A program made the position numbers and the translations under genes. A model generated the notes under the pieces. It saw only the letters and a list, made by a program, of their open reading frames with translations, was not told the origin of the DNA and did not search any database. From Lysobacter sp. S4-A87 (lineage in GTDB: Bacteria; Pseudomonadota; Gammaproteobacteria; Xanthomonadales; Xanthomonadaceae), in assembly GCF_022637455.1 (NCBI RefSeq), contig NZ_CP093341.1, forward strand, positions 2,728,001 to 2,792,000: 64,000 nucleotides of DNA. The letters are read 5' to 3'. This document shows, in pieces, positions 9,411 through 17,925 of the stretch; the first letter of the stretch is position 1; the number at the start of each line of letters is the position of its first letter.

Positions 9411-10379
9411 TCAGCGGTTCCAGTACGGGTTCTCTTCCCCAGAACCCGGCGGTCGCAGCGTATAGCGTTTGTAGGTCCACTGGTATTGCGCCGGGTCGCG
9501 CCGGGCAATGTGTTCGACCGCGGCATTGAGCGCGGCCACGGCCACCTTCGGATCCGGGTCGGAGACCGCGGCCGGCGCGGCCTCGATGTGCAGGGCGAAG
9601 CCGGGGTGGCCGGTATGGGTGTCCACGCGCTCGCACCAGGCGAACAGCACGGTCGCGCCGGTGCGCGAGGCCAGTCGCCCGAGCAGGGTCATCGTCAGCG
9701 CCTGCATGCCGAAGAACGGCGCGAACTCGCCATCGCCGGCCTTGGGTTGCTGGTCGGGCAGGATGCCGACCACGCCGCCATCGTTGAGGCGCTTGAACAG
9801 CTGCCGGATCGCCGGCCCTTCGGCGCGGACCTGGGTGACGCGCTCGCCGTCGTCGCCACCGTCGTGCCCGGAACCAGCGTGCCCGGAACCAGCGTGCCCG
9901 GAATCCGCGCGGACCAGGTTGAGGAATGCCTCGACCACCGCCGACTCCGGCGGCCGGTACAGGATCGCCAGCGGCGTGCGCCAGGCCAGCCACTGGTTGA
10001 GCAGTTCCCAGTTGCCATGGTGGGGCGCGGCAATAATCACGCCGCGGCCGGCGGCGATCGCCTGGTCCATCAGCTCCGTCCCGTGCTGTTCGCGCAGCAG
10101 GCCCAGGTTCTCATCGTGAGGACGGGTCCACAGGCGCACGGTTTCCAGCACCTGGCGCGCGGTGGTGCGCAGGATGGCCTGGTGCAGCTCATCGCGTTGC
10201 GCCGGCAGCAGCTCCGGGTAGGCCAGCTCCAGGTTGATCCGCGCCACGCGGCTTTCGCGGACGTCGCGCCAGCGCCACCACGCCGCCAGCGCATCGCCCA
10301 GACGCATCAGCCACGACCAGGGAAGGCGGCCCAGCAGGGCCGCGGAGACGTACAGCAGGCGGGCGGCAAAGCCGGTCAT
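9411..10379 (-). CDS. Lipid A biosynthesis acyltransferase (LpxL/HtrB family)
   Basis: A 322-residue inner-membrane acyltransferase that adds a secondary acyl chain to lipid A, or a related lysophospholipid acyltransferase. The N-terminal hydrophobic segment ([15 protein letters not shown]) anchors it. The HX4E catalytic motif is present as HHGNWE, followed by ILYRPPE, and [13 protein letters not shown] is the usual second block. The ATG at 10379 fits the family N-terminus better than the upstream start at 10421. An in-frame tandem repeat inserts [16 protein letters not shown] after about residue 175 (see repeat entry). Which acyl chain is transferred cannot be told. Confidence 0.88.
   Translation of the reverse strand: MTGFAARLLYVSAALLGRLPWSWLMRLGDALAAWWRWRDVRESRVARINLELAYPELLPAQRDELHQAILRTTARQVLETVRLWTRPHDENLGLLREQHGTELMDQAIAAGRGVIIAAPHHGNWELLNQWLAWRTPLAILYRPPESAVVEAFLNLVRADSGHAGSGHAGSGHDGGDDGERVTQVRAEGPAIRQLFKRLNDGGVVGILPDQQPKAGDGEFAPFFGMQALTMTLLGRLASRTGATVLFAWCERVDTHTGHPGFALHIEAAPAAVSDPDPKVAVAALNAAVEHIARRDPAQYQWTYKRYTLRPPGSGEENPYWNR
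9864..9908. repeat. Three 15-bp tandem repeats inside the acyltransferase gene
   Basis: The unit GTGCCCGGAACCAGC occurs exactly at 9864-9878 and 9879-9893, and with two changes at 9894-9908. Being 15 bp, it keeps frame and encodes repeats of the five residues SGHAG on the minus strand. It sits in a hydrophilic loop after the fatty-acyl transferase core block, so copy-number change would lengthen a loop without disrupting the gene. Confidence 0.9.
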
Positions 10380-10487
10380 GGCGTGGTTCGACGAGGGAGG
10401 GGGAGCGCTCCGGGGTTCCACCCGGACCGCGCCTTAGGCTACAACAGCCCCGCAACCCCACTTCCGCCGACCGAGCCGACCCCCTGC

Positions 10488-10928
10488 ATGCTGGCCCTGA
10501 TCCAACGCGTGACCGAGGCGACAGTCCGGGTCGAAGGCGAAACTGTCGGCGCCATCGGCCCCGGCCTGCTGGCCCTGGTCGGGGTCGAGCCGGGCGACGG
10601 CGAAGCCCAGGCGCAGCGGATGGCCGAACGGCTGCTCGGATACCGTGTATTTGCGGACGAGGCCGGCCGAATGAATCTCGGCCTGGCGGACACCGGCGGC
10701 GGGTTGCTGCTGGTCAGCCAGTTCACCCTGGCGGCCGATACCCGCAGCGGGATGCGTCCGGGCTTCAGTACCGCCGCCGCGCCCGGGCTGGCTGAACCTT
10801 TGTTCAGCAGGCTGGTCGGAATATGCAGGGAAAAACACACAGGGGGGCTGGAAACGGGGCGCTTCGGTGCCCATATGGTGATCAGCCTGGTCAACGACGG
10901 CCCGGTCACCTTCCTTCTCCGTTCCTGA
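10488..10928 (+). CDS. dtd: D-aminoacyl-tRNA deacylase
   Basis: Hydrolyses D-aminoacyl-tRNAs (classically D-Tyr-tRNA), and Gly mischarged on tRNA-Ala, in the cytoplasm. The 146-residue length is exactly that of the family. The two signature motifs are present: [18 protein letters not shown] (SQ-x-T-L) and NDGPVTF (the Gly-cisPro-containing GPVT). [17 protein letters not shown] is the canonical N-terminus, fixing the start. It is immediately upstream of rpoD but separated by a promoter. Confidence 0.96.
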   Translation: MLALIQRVTEATVRVEGETVGAIGPGLLALVGVEPGDGEAQAQRMAERLLGYRVFADEAGRMNLGLADTGGGLLLVSQFTLAADTRSGMRPGFSTAAAPGLAEPLFSRLVGICREKHTGGLETGRFGAHMVISLVNDGPVTFLLRS

Positions 10929-10951
10929 GTCCGGCCCCGACCCCTCCGGCC

Positions 10952-10960
10952 TGATATACT
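10952..10960 (+). promoter_or_regulatory. Extended -10 promoter for rpoD
   Basis: TGATATACT contains TG-N-TATACT, a strong extended -10 element, 40 bp before the rpoD ATG. No good -35 is visible, as is usual for extended -10 promoters. Transcription would start near 10967. Confidence 0.55.
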
Positions 10961-11000
10961 GGAACGTTCCCAACCCTCTCATAGCGCGGTGGCGCAGCAC

Positions 11001-12857
<1,857 letters not shown>

Positions 12858-12884
12858 CCGGTGTCGGCATGAGTTGAAAAAAAG

Positions 12885-12908
12885 CCCCGCGAAAGCGGGG
12901 TTTTTTTT
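12885..12908. terminator. Rho-independent terminator after rpoD, probably bidirectional
   Basis: CCCCGC (12885-12890), loop GAAA, GCGGGG (12895-12900), then eight T (12901-12908). The left side has a run of seven A (12877-12883), so the same hairpin also has a U-tract for transcripts arriving on the minus strand from the convergent gene at 12932. Confidence 0.93.
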
Positions 12909-12931
12909 GGCCAGCGACGTAGAGGAGTGCA

Positions 12932-13315
12932 TCAAGCGGCGGGTGCGTCCACGTCGTAGAAGAACTGCTCGTGCACGATCTTGCCGTTGCGCACGCGGTA
13001 CACGCAGATCTCGCGCATGTCGACGCGGCCCATGCCCTTGAACGTCGCATCCACGCCCATGGCAACACTGAACCAGTTTCCGGCGACGACGGCATCGCTG
13101 CACGAAACGCCATGGAACGTCTCCACGCTGTCGTGGAACCTCTGGCTCTTCACCTGGATCGCCGCCAGTCCCTTGACGTTGCCCAGCGCGCCCGCCGGCA
13201 AGCCCTCCGGCTCGATGCTCACCGCATCGTCGGCGTAAAGCTCACGCTGCGCTTCGTCGAACTTTCCGGCCCTGCACAACTCGACCAGCCTTGCGGCCAC
13301 CTGTTCGGTCTTCAT
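12932..13315 (-). CDS. SnoaL-like (NTF2-fold) protein
   Basis: A 127-residue NTF2/SnoaL-like protein. The pattern fits the ester-cyclase-like small cone fold: an N-terminal helix VAARLVELCRAGKFDEAQRELYADDAVSIEP, the strands DAVVAGNWFSVAMGVDATFKG, and the end REICVYRVRNGKIVHEQFFYD. Proteins of this fold are often annotated as polyketide cyclases, but most have no assigned reaction and none can be inferred here. It is convergent with rpoD and shares its terminator. No signal peptide is seen. Confidence 0.8.
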   Translation of the reverse strand: MKTEQVAARLVELCRAGKFDEAQRELYADDAVSIEPEGLPAGALGNVKGLAAIQVKSQRFHDSVETFHGVSCSDAVVAGNWFSVAMGVDATFKGMGRVDMREICVYRVRNGKIVHEQFFYDVDAPAA

Positions 13316-13398
13316 GGTTCGTCTCCGGGGGAAGGAAAGGCGAGCGTACGCCTGGCCGCTGACAGCGTGCTGTCAGCAAGTGCTGGAGCCCACCGTCC

Positions 13399-13427
13399 CG
13401 TCATCGCCGCCTTCGCGGAAATGACGG
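13399..13427. repeat. Degenerate REP-like palindrome
   Basis: GTCATCGCCGCC-TTC-GCGGAAATGACGG reads as an eroded version of the common GTCAT-CCCGC...GCGGG-ATGAC hairpin. It lies in the 194-bp space between the divergent SnoaL-like and iclR genes. Confidence 0.5.
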
Positions 13428-13454
13428 TGAGGGTGACGGCAGCTGTCACATTCG

Positions 13455-13469
13455 TTGCGCATATAGCAG
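13455..13469. promoter_or_regulatory. Candidate IclR operator upstream of iclR itself (weak)
   Basis: TTGC-GCATATA-GCAG has the same half-site spacing (TTGC, 7 bp, GCA) as three better sites at 14269, 17749 and 17848. It lies 40 bp before the iclR start, which would allow autoregulation. It is the weakest of the four matches. Confidence 0.35.
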
Positions 13470-13509
13470 CCATCTGTCCCCCGGCCCCGTTCGCCGTTAC
13501 CCTGAACGG

Positions 13510-14229
13510 ATGAAAGCCAAGCCCAATGCGCAGCCCAACCAGAGCCTGATCGACGGGATCGCCACGCTGCAGGCGCTGGCCTCCTCGCCCGAGCCCGTGG
13601 GCTGCCGCGAGCTGGCGCGCCAGCTCGACGCCAACCCGACCCGCGTCAACCGCCTGCTCAAGACCCTGGCCTACCTGGGCATCGCCCGCCAGACGGCCAA
13701 CCGCAAGTACACCGCCGGCCCGGGCATGCATGTGCTGGCGGCGCAGAGCCTGTTCGCCTCCGGCCTGATCCGGCGCGCGCTGCCGGTGCTGGAGGAGCTG
13801 CGCCGGTACGGTCATACCGTTGCCCTGGGCGTGCTGTGGAACCACAGCGTCAGCTACCTGTTCCATGCCCCGCCGGGGATCGAGGCCGCGCGCGGCCTGG
13901 GCCGCATCGGCCTGCTGCCGGCGACCACCAGCGGCATCGGCATCGTTCTTCTCGCGCAGATGACCGACGAGGAAGTGCGCGACCTGTATGAGGGTCACGA
14001 GATCCCGATGTTCCCCGAGGGCATCGAATCGCTGCTGGCGACGCTGCAGGCCACCCGCGCGCAGGGCTATGCCCGCATCCACGTCGCCGACGACCGCGAC
14101 CACCACATCGTCGCCGTGCCGATGGGCGATCCGGTGCATGCGGGCATCGCGATGTCGGGCTGGATCCAGGAGTCGGCGACTGCCGACCTGGTCGCTGCAT
14201 TGCGTGAAGCGGTGAAGGAGATCGGTTGA
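13510..14229 (+). CDS. IclR-family transcriptional regulator
   Basis: A 239-residue regulator. The N-terminal winged helix (about residues 13-75) contains GCRELARQLDANPTRVNRLL as recognition helix-turn-helix, followed by TANRKYTAGPGM. The C-terminal ligand domain (about 90-239) has GRIGLLPATTSGIGIVLLAQ and the end block HAGIAMSGWIQ. IclR proteins usually sense sugar acids or aromatic acids. It is the first gene of the sugar-acid cluster. The repeated palindrome TTGC-N7-GCAA before the neighbouring transcription units is its likely binding site. The ligand is unknown, but 2-keto-3-deoxy sugar acids or galactonate are the obvious candidates. Confidence 0.9.
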   Translation: MKAKPNAQPNQSLIDGIATLQALASSPEPVGCRELARQLDANPTRVNRLLKTLAYLGIARQTANRKYTAGPGMHVLAAQSLFASGLIRRALPVLEELRRYGHTVALGVLWNHSVSYLFHAPPGIEAARGLGRIGLLPATTSGIGIVLLAQMTDEEVRDLYEGHEIPMFPEGIESLLATLQATRAQGYARIHVADDRDHHIVAVPMGDPVHAGIAMSGWIQESATADLVAALREAVKEIG

Positions 14230-14268
14230 GCGGTGCGCCTGGGGTGTGGTGCAGTGCGGATTGACGTG

Positions 14269-14283
14269 TTGCTAAATTAGCAA
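14269..14283. promoter_or_regulatory. Perfect palindrome, candidate IclR operator before MFS gene
   Basis: TTGCTAAATTAGCAA is a perfect 7+1+7 palindrome, strikingly AT-rich in this GC-rich region, 38 bp before the transporter start. It is the best copy of a motif recurring at 17749-17763 and 17848-17862. Confidence 0.75.
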
Positions 14284-14321
14284 TAACGTCCAGCGACACC
14301 TTGGGGAGCGGGCGGTACTTC

Positions 14322-15611
14322 GTGAACTGGAAAGGATCGGCCCGCGTCCGCTGGGCACTGCTCGCCCTGCTGTTTGTCTCCACCGTCATCAACTACCTCG
14401 ACCGCCAGGCGCTGTCGATCCTGGCCACGACCATCCAGCGCGACCTGGGCATGGACGATCCGGCCTACGCGCGCGTGGTGCAGATGTTCCTGCTCGCCTA
14501 CACCGTCGCCTACCTGCTGGCCGGGCGCATCACCGACTTGCTCGGATCGAAGGTGGCGCTGGCGCTGTTCGTCGGCTGGTGGTCGATCGCCAACCTGTTC
14601 ACCGGACTGGTGCGCACCGCCGGTGAACTCGGCGCCGCGCGCTTCGCGCTTGGCCTTGGCGAGCCGGGCAACTACACGGTCGGTTCGAAAGTCGTCTCCG
14701 AACATTTCCCGCCGCAGGAACGCGGCCTGGCGCTGGGCATCTACACCGCCGGCGCGATGGTCGGCGCGACGATCGCGCCGCCATTGATCGGCGGCATCGC
14801 GGTGGTGTTCGGCTGGCGCTGGGCGTTCATCACCACCGGCGCAGTCGGCCTGCTGTGGATCGTGGCGTGGTGGTGGATATTTCCGTCGAAGCCGCGCGGC
14901 GAGGCCGTGGCCGCGACGCCGGCAAGCGCGGAGGCTCCCGCGATCAAGGGCGAAGGCTCCCTGTGGCGAAACCTGCTGCGCGACCGTTCGATGTGGCTGC
15001 TGGTCCTGTCGCGCGCGGTGGCCGACCCGGTCTGGTACTTCTATCTGTTCTGGTTTCCCAAGTACCTCAACGACCAGCGCGGCATGACGCTGGTCGCAGT
15101 CGCATCACTGGCATGGCTGGTGTACCTGGCGGCCGACGTCGGCAGCATTGGCGGCGGCGCGATATCCAGTGGCCTGATCAAGCGCGGCATGACGCCGGTG
15201 CGCAGTCGCCTGGTCGCGATGACCGGTGCGGCGATGCTGGCACCGCTTGGGTTGATCGCCGCGTTCCATCCGCCGCTCACCATCCTGTTCGCGATCGCCT
15301 CGCTGGTGGCGTTCGCCCACCTGGTGTTCCAGATCAACATCAGCACGCTGGTGGTGGATCTGTATCCAAGCCGCTACATCGCCACCGTCTTCGGTTTCAT
15401 CGGTGCCGGCAGCGGTTTGGGCGGCATGCTGTCGACGCAGGTGGTGGGCAAGCTCGTCGCCGGGCACCAGTTCGACCGCACGTTCGTGCTGATGGCGATG
15501 CTGCATCCGATCGCGATGTTGCTGGCCTGGTTGGCGGTGCGGCAGGCGCGGCATTCGCGCCTGATCCAGTCACTCGACGGCAACGTCGCTCAGGCGACGC
15601 CTTCGGCGTAA
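14322..15611 (+). CDS. MFS transporter, hexuronate/galactonate (ACS) type
   Basis: About 429 residues with 12 predicted membrane segments. INYLDRQALSILA in the first segment and the loop GRITDLLGSK match the anion:cation symporter branch (ExuT, GudP, DgoT) that imports hexuronates and aldonates with H+. GTG 14322 is used; a TTG at 14301 is in frame with a weaker case. GGGGAG at 14303 is somewhat far from the GTG. The last 22 bp overlap the 3' end of the convergent dehydratase gene. The neighbouring KDGal enzymes suggest the cargo is a galactonate-like acid. Confidence 0.85.
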   Translation: MNWKGSARVRWALLALLFVSTVINYLDRQALSILATTIQRDLGMDDPAYARVVQMFLLAYTVAYLLAGRITDLLGSKVALALFVGWWSIANLFTGLVRTAGELGAARFALGLGEPGNYTVGSKVVSEHFPPQERGLALGIYTAGAMVGATIAPPLIGGIAVVFGWRWAFITTGAVGLLWIVAWWWIFPSKPRGEAVAATPASAEAPAIKGEGSLWRNLLRDRSMWLLVLSRAVADPVWYFYLFWFPKYLNDQRGMTLVAVASLAWLVYLAADVGSIGGGAISSGLIKRGMTPVRSRLVAMTGAAMLAPLGLIAAFHPPLTILFAIASLVAFAHLVFQINISTLVVDLYPSRYIATVFGFIGAGSGLGGMLSTQVVGKLVAGHQFDRTFVLMAMLHPIAMLLAWLAVRQARHSRLIQSLDGNVAQATPSA

Positions 15612-16759
15612 TTCCAGAAGCGCGTTCCCGGCGTCACGCCCAGGCCGGGGCCGGTCGGCAGGCGGTAATGGCGATCGGCGTAGTCCATGTCGGTGTCGAG
15701 CAGTTCCAGCGAACGGGCGAACACCGAGTGCTGCCACTCGTGGCGCCACAGGCCGCTGACCACCGTCGAAGCGTGCAGGCTGGCTGCCAGGAAGATGCCG
15801 GTGCCGATGGTCGCGTGCGGGGCAATCGCCACGCCGGCCGCCTGCGCCAGTCGCGCGATGCGCAGGAACTGGGTGATGCCGGTGTGGCCCATCTCCGGCT
15901 GGATGTAGCGCACGGCGTTGGCCTCGAGCCGCAGGCGTGCCTCGTACTCGGTGTGCCATTCCTCGCCGGCGGCGACCGCGATCGCACCTTCGCGGGCGAC
16001 ACGCGCCAGGCCGCTGACATCCTCGGGTTTGACCGGCGCTTCGACGAACTGCAGGCGGTAGGGCGCGAGATGGTCGATCAGCGCGAGCGCCTGGTCGGCA
16101 TCGAACTTCCAGTGCAGGTCGACCATCAGTTCGGCGTCGTCGCCCAGCGCCTCGCGCAATGCGGCGGTCTCCTCGACGATGCCCTCGCTGCTGACCACGG
16201 CGTGGATCTTGAAAGCGTCATGTCCCTGCTGCTGGAACTCGCGCGCCATCTGCACGCGGCCAGCGACCGTCGCGGCAGGCAGGCCCGAGAGGTAACCGGG
16301 CACCTGTTCGCGCTGGCGCGTGCCGAGCAGCTGCCACAGCGGCTTGCCCTGCGCACGCGCACGCAGGTCCCACAGGGCGATGTCGAGCGCAGCGATGGCA
16401 TCAACATAGAAGCCGCCAAAGCTGCCGCGCACGCGCATCAGTCCGTAAAGGTCGTCCCAGATCCGTTCGACATCCTGCGGATCGCGGCCGATCAGTTCCG
16501 GCGCAAGCAGGTCGTTGATGATCTCGCAGACGGCGCGGGGCGCGCAGATGCCGTAGGTTTCGCCCCAGCCGACCGCGCCGTCTTCGGTGGTGATGCGCAC
16601 GACCACCGAACGGTCCACCGACGGGTAGATCGTGCCGTTGCCCTTGCGCACGACGTAACCGCGCGCGTTGACGCGTTCGCCCGGGCCGAGCGGTCCCAGG
16701 TAAGGCGTGTCGCGCGGCACGGTGACGATGAAGGTCTCGACGCTGCGCACCGTGCTCAT
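15590..16759 (-). CDS. Enolase-superfamily sugar-acid dehydratase (galactonate dehydratase-like)
   Basis: A 389-residue mandelate racemase/muconate lactonizing enzyme-type protein. The Mg2+ ligands and catalytic residues are in place: K184-x-H186, D214-L-H216 (as in D-galactonate dehydratase, where this His is the general acid), E240 in FVEAP, E266 in AAGEEWH, and H315 in APHATIGTG. The likely reaction is dehydration of an aldonic acid to its 2-keto-3-deoxy acid. D-galactonate fits the DgoK and KDPGal aldolase nearby, but other epimers or a cycloisomerase are possible. Its start overlaps the stop of the upstream DHDPS-family gene (ATGA), so the two are co-translated. Confidence 0.85.
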   Translation of the reverse strand: MSTVRSVETFIVTVPRDTPYLGPLGPGERVNARGYVVRKGNGTIYPSVDRSVVVRITTEDGAVGWGETYGICAPRAVCEIINDLLAPELIGRDPQDVERIWDDLYGLMRVRGSFGGFYVDAIAALDIALWDLRARAQGKPLWQLLGTRQREQVPGYLSGLPAATVAGRVQMAREFQQQGHDAFKIHAVVSSEGIVEETAALREALGDDAELMVDLHWKFDADQALALIDHLAPYRLQFVEAPVKPEDVSGLARVAREGAIAVAAGEEWHTEYEARLRLEANAVRYIQPEMGHTGITQFLRIARLAQAAGVAIAPHATIGTGIFLAASLHASTVVSGLWRHEWQHSVFARSLELLDTDMDYADRHYRLPTGPGLGVTPGTRFWNYAEGVA

Positions 16760-17706
16760 GCCGAGGCTGCTCCGGGCACGCGATCGAGCGGGACAAGGTC
16801 GGCGATGCGTGCCAGCAGCGCATCGACTTCGCGCTGGTCGAACGCATCCAGTGCCGGCCCCGGCGCGCGCACGTGGTCGCCGCTGATCAGGCCGCGACGC
16901 TTGAGCACGGCCTTGGTCAGGCGCCAGCGGAACACGGCCTGCACGCTCAGCAGCGGCAAGCTGCGCTCGAACAGATCACGCGCGCCATCGATGTCGCCAT
17001 CGGCGAAACGCTTGAGCATGGCCACGTGCACCTCGGTGACTTCGCAAGCCGGCATCGTACCCTTGGCGCCGCGTACCAGTTCATCGATCACGTAGCGCGC
17101 ACCGGCGCCGCCGAACACGGCATCGAGGGCATCGCCCGCGCGCTCGGTCAGTTGGGTGATGCGCTGGCCCGAAGGTTGCGTTTCTTCTTTGACGTAGCGG
17201 ATGCCCGGTACCTGTTCGGCCAGCCAGGCGACTTCGTCGACCGCAAGGCCGACGCCCATCGGCGCAGGCGCGTTCTGCAGCATCACCGGGATGCCACTGG
17301 CGGCGTGGATCGCATCGAAGTAGTCGGCCATCGCCTGCGGATCCCTGGCGTGACGGTGCGGCGTGAGCACCATCGACGCGACCGCGCCGGCATCGGCGCC
17401 TGCACGCGCGAACTGCATCGCCAGCTCCGGGTCGGGGCTGCTCGCGCCGATCACCAGCGGCACGCGGCCGGCGATCCATTCGCCCAGGCGCGCCGTCATC
17501 TCCAGGCGTTCGTCGCTGCCGAGCATGTCGTACTCGCTGGCCAGGCCGGGGAACACGATGCCGTCGGCACCGGCGGCAAGGATGTACTCGAGCACCGCGC
17601 GCGTGCCGGCGTAGTCGATCGCGCCGCTGTCTTCAAAGATGGTCGGCAGGATCGGGAATACCCCGGTAAGTGCTGCCGTCACTGCCTTCCCTGTGGATTC
17701 GCTCAT
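16756..17706 (-). CDS. DHDPS/N-acetylneuraminate lyase-family protein
   Basis: A 316-residue TIM-barrel class I lyase or dehydratase. The Schiff-base lysine is K173 (IRYVKEE). The usual YNxP tyrosine is replaced by glutamine (Q144 in MLQNAP), and the substrate loop GTTGE reads GLASEY. This argues against true dihydrodipicolinate synthase and for a sugar-acid member acting on a 2-keto-3-deoxy acid. It is the first gene of a two-gene unit with the dehydratase and is divergent from the TonB receptor. Operator-like sites lie directly upstream. The substrate is unknown. Confidence 0.8.
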   Translation of the reverse strand: MSESTGKAVTAALTGVFPILPTIFEDSGAIDYAGTRAVLEYILAAGADGIVFPGLASEYDMLGSDERLEMTARLGEWIAGRVPLVIGASSPDPELAMQFARAGADAGAVASMVLTPHRHARDPQAMADYFDAIHAASGIPVMLQNAPAPMGVGLAVDEVAWLAEQVPGIRYVKEETQPSGQRITQLTERAGDALDAVFGGAGARYVIDELVRGAKGTMPACEVTEVHVAMLKRFADGDIDGARDLFERSLPLLSVQAVFRWRLTKAVLKRRGLISGDHVRAPGPALDAFDQREVDALLARIADLVPLDRVPGAASA

Positions 17707-17748
17707 GGCTTCCCCGTTGCGTGTCGCCTGCGGATGTGTCGCTGGACG

Positions 17749-17763
17749 TTGCTAACTCGGCAA
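17749..17763. promoter_or_regulatory. Candidate IclR operator before the lyase-dehydratase unit
   Basis: TTGCTAACTCGGCAA keeps both TTGC and GCAA half-sites at 7-bp spacing, 43 bp upstream of the minus-strand start at 17706. It is imperfect in the centre compared with the palindrome at 14269. Confidence 0.6.
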
Positions 17764-17826
17764 CAGTCCAACTGATTGAAATCTGGCATTTATTGCGCTG
17801 CAGCAACTATTTATCTGCAAAAACCC

Positions 17827-17862
17827 TTGCGTTGCGCAGAACATATATTGCTATATTAGCCA
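17827..17862 (+). promoter_or_regulatory. Promoter with overlapping operator for the TonB receptor
   Basis: A possible -35 TTGCGT (17827-17832) and -10 TATATT (17852-17857) are spaced 19 bp apart. The -10 lies inside TTGCTATATTAGCCA (17848-17862), a close match to the IclR-type palindrome. A regulator bound there would block RNA polymerase, consistent with repression relieved by an inducer. Confidence 0.5.
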
Positions 17863-17925
17863 CACAACGCAAGCAGTTCGTATCGCAACAAGATCCAGCA
17901 ATGACTTCGGGGGGAGGCCCGGTTC

